Assembly (NCBI RefSeq): GCF_937893305.1
Contig: NZ_CALBGN010000001.1
Location: 1 to 64,000, forward strand
Source: an uncultured Helicobacter sp.
Lineage (GTDB): Bacteria > Campylobacterota > Campylobacteria > Campylobacterales > Helicobacteraceae
Direction of reading: 5' to 3'
Length of the DNA stretch: 64,000 nt
Position 1 is the stretch's first letter; the number at the start of each line of letters is the position of its first letter. Shown piece after piece: positions 61,357 through 64,000 of the stretch. Below the pieces are notes generated by a model. The model worked only from the letters and a program-made list of their open reading frames with translations, did not search any database and was not told the origin of the DNA. Both the position numbers and the translations under genes were made by a program.

Positions 61357-62274
61357 GTGACTAAAGATTCTTTTTTGAAACAACCTTTTAAAACTCTTGC
61401 GATTTTAGGAGGGAGCGGAAGTGGAAAAACTGCACTTTCTTTAGAAATCGCTAAAGAGTTTTCTTGTGTGATTTTATCGCTTGATTCTTTGAGTGTTTAT
61501 AAAGGAATTGATATTGCAAGTGCCAAACCAAGTTTAAAGGAACGCGGAGAAATCATACATTTTGGGATAGATGTGCTTTTTCCAAATCAAATGCAAAATG
61601 TGCAAAATTTCATTGCGGAGTTTAAAAAAGCACAAGAATTTTGTGCTAAAAAAAATCAACCTTTATTAATTGTTGGTGGGAGTAGTTTTTATCTAAAAAC
61701 TTTGTTAAATGGAATCTCTTTTTTGCCAAAGCGACAATCCAAAACACAAGAAAAAATTCAAAACTTAGGGGATTTAAGTGCGCAATATGCGTTTTTGCAA
61801 AAAATAGATTCCAACTTTGCAAACTCCCTTAAATCTAATGATTCTTATCGCATTATGCGTGCATTAGAGATTTTTTTTGATACAGATTGTATCCCTAGTG
61901 TGTATTTTAAAGAAAATCCACCAAAACCTATTTTAAAGGATTGTGAGATTTTTGAGATTGTTTTAGAAAGAGAAATCTTAAGAAAAAGAATTGCACTCCG
62001 CACGAAACTAATGTTAGAACAAGGATTGATTGCTGAAGTAGAACGGCTAGTAGAATGTTATGGATTAGCACATCAATGGGCAAAAAGCATTGGAATTAAA
62101 GAAGTTTTAACTTATAAAATGGGTACATTTAATCTTCAAGAATTAGAAGCGCAAATTACAACGCACACTGCACAGCTTGCCAAACGGCAAAGAACTTTTA
62201 ACAAAACGCAATTTCCACCACATTTTTATGGAGAGATTTTAGAAGTTAAAAAAGCAATCAAACATGCTCTTTAA
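61357..62274 (+). CDS. miaA: tRNA dimethylallyltransferase
   Basis: It adds dimethylallyl to A37 of tRNAs reading UNN codons. P-loop ILGGSGSGKTALSLEIA, LDSLSVYKGIDIASAKPS, IVGGSSFYLKTLL and the C-terminal LAKRQRTFNK are characteristic. 305 residues. The GTG at 61357 is used; the ribosome-binding site is poor, and close spacing to proC (five bases) suggests coupling. Confidence 0.92.
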   Translation: MTKDSFLKQPFKTLAILGGSGSGKTALSLEIAKEFSCVILSLDSLSVYKGIDIASAKPSLKERGEIIHFGIDVLFPNQMQNVQNFIAEFKKAQEFCAKKNQPLLIVGGSSFYLKTLLNGISFLPKRQSKTQEKIQNLGDLSAQYAFLQKIDSNFANSLKSNDSYRIMRALEIFFDTDCIPSVYFKENPPKPILKDCEIFEIVLEREILRKRIALRTKLMLEQGLIAEVERLVECYGLAHQWAKSIGIKEVLTYKMGTFNLQELEAQITTHTAQLAKRQRTFNKTQFPPHFYGEILEVKKAIKHAL

Positions 62275-62328
62275 GGCATTTATGATAAAAGTTTGTTACA
62301 ATTAAAATCTTACAACTAAAGGAAAGTG

Positions 62329-63582
62329 ATGGCAAGAAAGTTATTATGGGTTAGTCCCTTTAGTTTGCATGATACAAGCTCAGGAGCAGCAGTGCAATGT
62401 AAAGCAATGCTAGAGCAGCTGGCAAAAAAAGGGATTGTAATTAAAGCACTTGGGAGTTTTATTTTTGATTCTCCAAGAGGGGCAACTTATTTTTCAAAGC
62501 TAGAAGAAGAGTTAAAAAATCGTGGCACACAGCCTGTAGTAATTAATGATGAAGAAAGCGAAATTGAATATCATTACACTGTTTGCCAAAGTCGCTTAAT
62601 GGAAAACTTCACCTATGCAGAATCGTGGAGCTTTTTTCAATACTTTAGTATGCTTTGTAATAGCTTTCGTCCTGATGTTGCAATGGGATATGGAGTAGGG
62701 ACGAGTGGAATTGCAATTCACGCAGAATCCAAAAGAAGAGGAATACCATTTATTTATCCTATTTATAATGGAAATCACCCTTATTATACTTTTGATGATT
62801 GTGATTTGCTAATTACAGAATCTCAAGCCACAGCAGATTTATATGCGGCACGCGATAGACTTAATGTGCAAGCAGGAGGAATCTTTATTGACAAAGAAAA
62901 ATTTGTAAGCAAGGAAAGAGAGCCAAAATATATCACAATGGTGAATCCTTGCCCTACAAAAGGTTTAAGCATTTTTGCAAAACTTGCACATATTGCACAA
63001 AAAGAACTGCCAGATGTAAAGTTTCTAGCAGTTGATGGGCGTGGAAGTTTTGCAGAATCCATAGGCACTTTACACTTGTCAGATAGCGAAAAAACCCCCT
63101 TTACTCCAAAAATGTTTGAAAATGTGGATATTGCCTCACACACAAGTAATATGAGGGAAATTTACAAGCTAACAAAAGTGCTTATTGCACCTTCTTTAGC
63201 TTATGAATCTTGGGGCAGAGTGGTGAGTGAAGCTGTGCTAAATGGGATTCCAGTAATTGTTAGTGCAAACAATGGTGGAGGATTGCAAGAGGCAATGGCA
63301 GGAATGGGGTTTGCAATAAATGCGCCTGAAGAGTGTTTAAAAGATCATCTAAGAATACCAACAGATAAAGAAATTAAAGAATGGTTAGATGCACTTAAAA
63401 AAGCTATAAAAAAAGACTTTTCAAAAGAGTTTAAAAAGGCGCAAGTTGCTTTGGATATGGAAACTAGCACGCAACGCATCTTAGAGATTTTAGAGCCGAT
63501 TTTTGCAAAAAAAGCGAGCCAAAATCCACACATTATTCAAAAAGGAATCTTAAGAATGGAGTATAATGGGAGTTTTCGTTAA
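62329..63582 (+). CDS. GT4 glycosyltransferase
   Basis: This 417-residue GT-B enzyme has an N-terminal WVSPFSLHDTSSGAAVQCK and a C-terminal donor site APSLAYESWGRVVSEAVLNGIPVIVSANNGG. It is longer than the pgl-cluster GT4 enzymes and not obviously related to them in the N-terminal half. Acceptor unknown. The ATG at 62329 follows AAAGGA by five bases. It lies 54 bases after miaA and 15 bases before ruvX. Confidence 0.78.
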   Translation: MARKLLWVSPFSLHDTSSGAAVQCKAMLEQLAKKGIVIKALGSFIFDSPRGATYFSKLEEELKNRGTQPVVINDEESEIEYHYTVCQSRLMENFTYAESWSFFQYFSMLCNSFRPDVAMGYGVGTSGIAIHAESKRRGIPFIYPIYNGNHPYYTFDDCDLLITESQATADLYAARDRLNVQAGGIFIDKEKFVSKEREPKYITMVNPCPTKGLSIFAKLAHIAQKELPDVKFLAVDGRGSFAESIGTLHLSDSEKTPFTPKMFENVDIASHTSNMREIYKLTKVLIAPSLAYESWGRVVSEAVLNGIPVIVSANNGGGLQEAMAGMGFAINAPEECLKDHLRIPTDKEIKEWLDALKKAIKKDFSKEFKKAQVALDMETSTQRILEILEPIFAKKASQNPHIIQKGILRMEYNGSFR

Positions 63583-63597
63583 AATGGGATTTAAAAA

Positions 63598-64000
63598 TTG
63601 GAACCTAAAATTATTTTAGCCATTGATGTTGGATTAAAGCGTATAGGGGTTGCAAAGTGTATTAATGGCATTGCTCTATGCTTAGATCCAATTTTGCGCA
63701 AAAATCGTAATCAAGCTGCAAATGCTGTGCGTTCCTTAGTTGTAGAATCAAATGCTAGCGTGTTAGTAGTTGGAATCCCATTGTCAAGTGATTCTAGTGA
63801 GCAAATGCAAAGACGCATTAAGCATTTTGTGGGGCTTTTGGAATTGGGATCTCATATTGAAATTATTTTTTTTGATGAATCTTTTAGTTCTAAAGAAGCA
63901 TTAGAAAGACTTGATGATAAAAAAATGCGTAAAAAAGCGCATAGTAAAAATGGTAGTTTAGATTCTCTCGCAGCCCTTGTAATTTTAGAACGATATTTAA
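63598..64000 (+). CDS. ruvX: Holliday junction resolvase-like YqgF/RuvX (5' part)
   Basis: The frame starts at TTG and is open to the last base, so the gene runs off the window. It begins IILAIDVGLKRIGVAKC, the RNase H-like Asp motif of YqgF/RuvX, with VVGIPLSSDSSEQMQRR and FFDESFSSKEALERL further on, and KKAHSKNGSLDSLAALVILERYL near the end. It acts in pre-16S rRNA 5' processing or as a resolvase. At least 134 codons are present, so little is missing. Confidence 0.88.
   Translation, partial: MEPKIILAIDVGLKRIGVAKCINGIALCLDPILRKNRNQAANAVRSLVVESNASVLVVGIPLSSDSSEQMQRRIKHFVGLLELGSHIEIIFFDESFSSKEALERLDDKKMRKKAHSKNGSLDSLAALVILERYL

Noticed and set aside
1..64000. CRISPR array, IS element, prophage or integrase next to tRNA-Asp.
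   Set aside because: I saw no regularly spaced repeats, transposase, integrase or duplicated tRNA 3' end in the window.

Overview
The window is about 64 kb of AT-rich chromosome from an epsilonproteobacterium, most likely an enterohepatic Helicobacter of the H. pullorum / H. canadensis type. The evidence is the gene set and local gene order: rnj next to rsmA, hom next to yraN, cheZ next to a U32 peptidase, mraY-murD, minD-minE, and lon-bamD divergent from fliW-proC. A Campylobacter-style N-glycan (pgl) assembly cluster and putAP are also present. I inferred the genus from protein sequence and recalled synteny, without a database search.

Layout. Bases 1-54 are the 3' part of tRNA-Asp. Bases 150-7000 are accessory: a small P-loop kinase-like gene with a G10 tract, ilvC, a small hypothetical gene, and a large R-M-S (type IIG-like) restriction-modification locus. 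That locus has a G11 tract, a (GA)5 tract, duplicated target-recognition-domain flanks, an inserted palindromic element and two apparent single-base frameshifts. Bases 7000-13360 are core genes (rnj, rsmA, a pseudopilin-like protein, a membrane glycosyltransferase-like protein, ilvA, a CoA-binding protein). Bases 13400-18364 hold a four-gene pgl-like cluster: a PglK-type flippase, a PglI-like GT2, and two GT4 enzymes, one PglJ-like. Bases 18400-29050 carry comM, sqr with a small DUF2892-type membrane protein, tgt, a TrkA-C type protein, yraN, hom, lgt and an ABC-F ATPase.

Bases 29097-34003 are a two-gene accessory insertion between housekeeping genes. The first gene encodes a protein-kinase-like domain fused to a COG1112/Upf1-like SF1 helicase; the second encodes a protein with a C-terminal phospholipase-D-type HKD nuclease motif. 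This is the architecture of a type I Mokosh anti-phage system and is the strongest candidate for a defence system here. Its kinase-like domain has lost residues normally needed for catalysis.

Bases 34133-39889 hold a gamma-class carbonic anhydrase and the proline-use genes putA (split by a frameshift) and putP. Bases 39949-56714 hold a U32 peptidase, cheZ, gpmI, mraY, murD, priA, two small proteins, a NifS-like PLP enzyme, a cation/proton antiporter, dprA, a beta-propeller plus alpha-solenoid protein, a divergent polysaccharide deacetylase, minE, minD and rnhB. The last part has lon, bamD, fliW, proC, miaA, another GT4 and the 5' part of ruvX/yqgF, which runs off the end.

The window therefore contrasts conserved housekeeping operons with two defence loci (phase-variable restriction-modification and Mokosh-like). 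Three long genes are each broken by what looks like loss of one base, which could be real decay or sequencing error. I saw no CRISPR array, IS element or prophage, and no gene-free stretch longer than about 300 bases.
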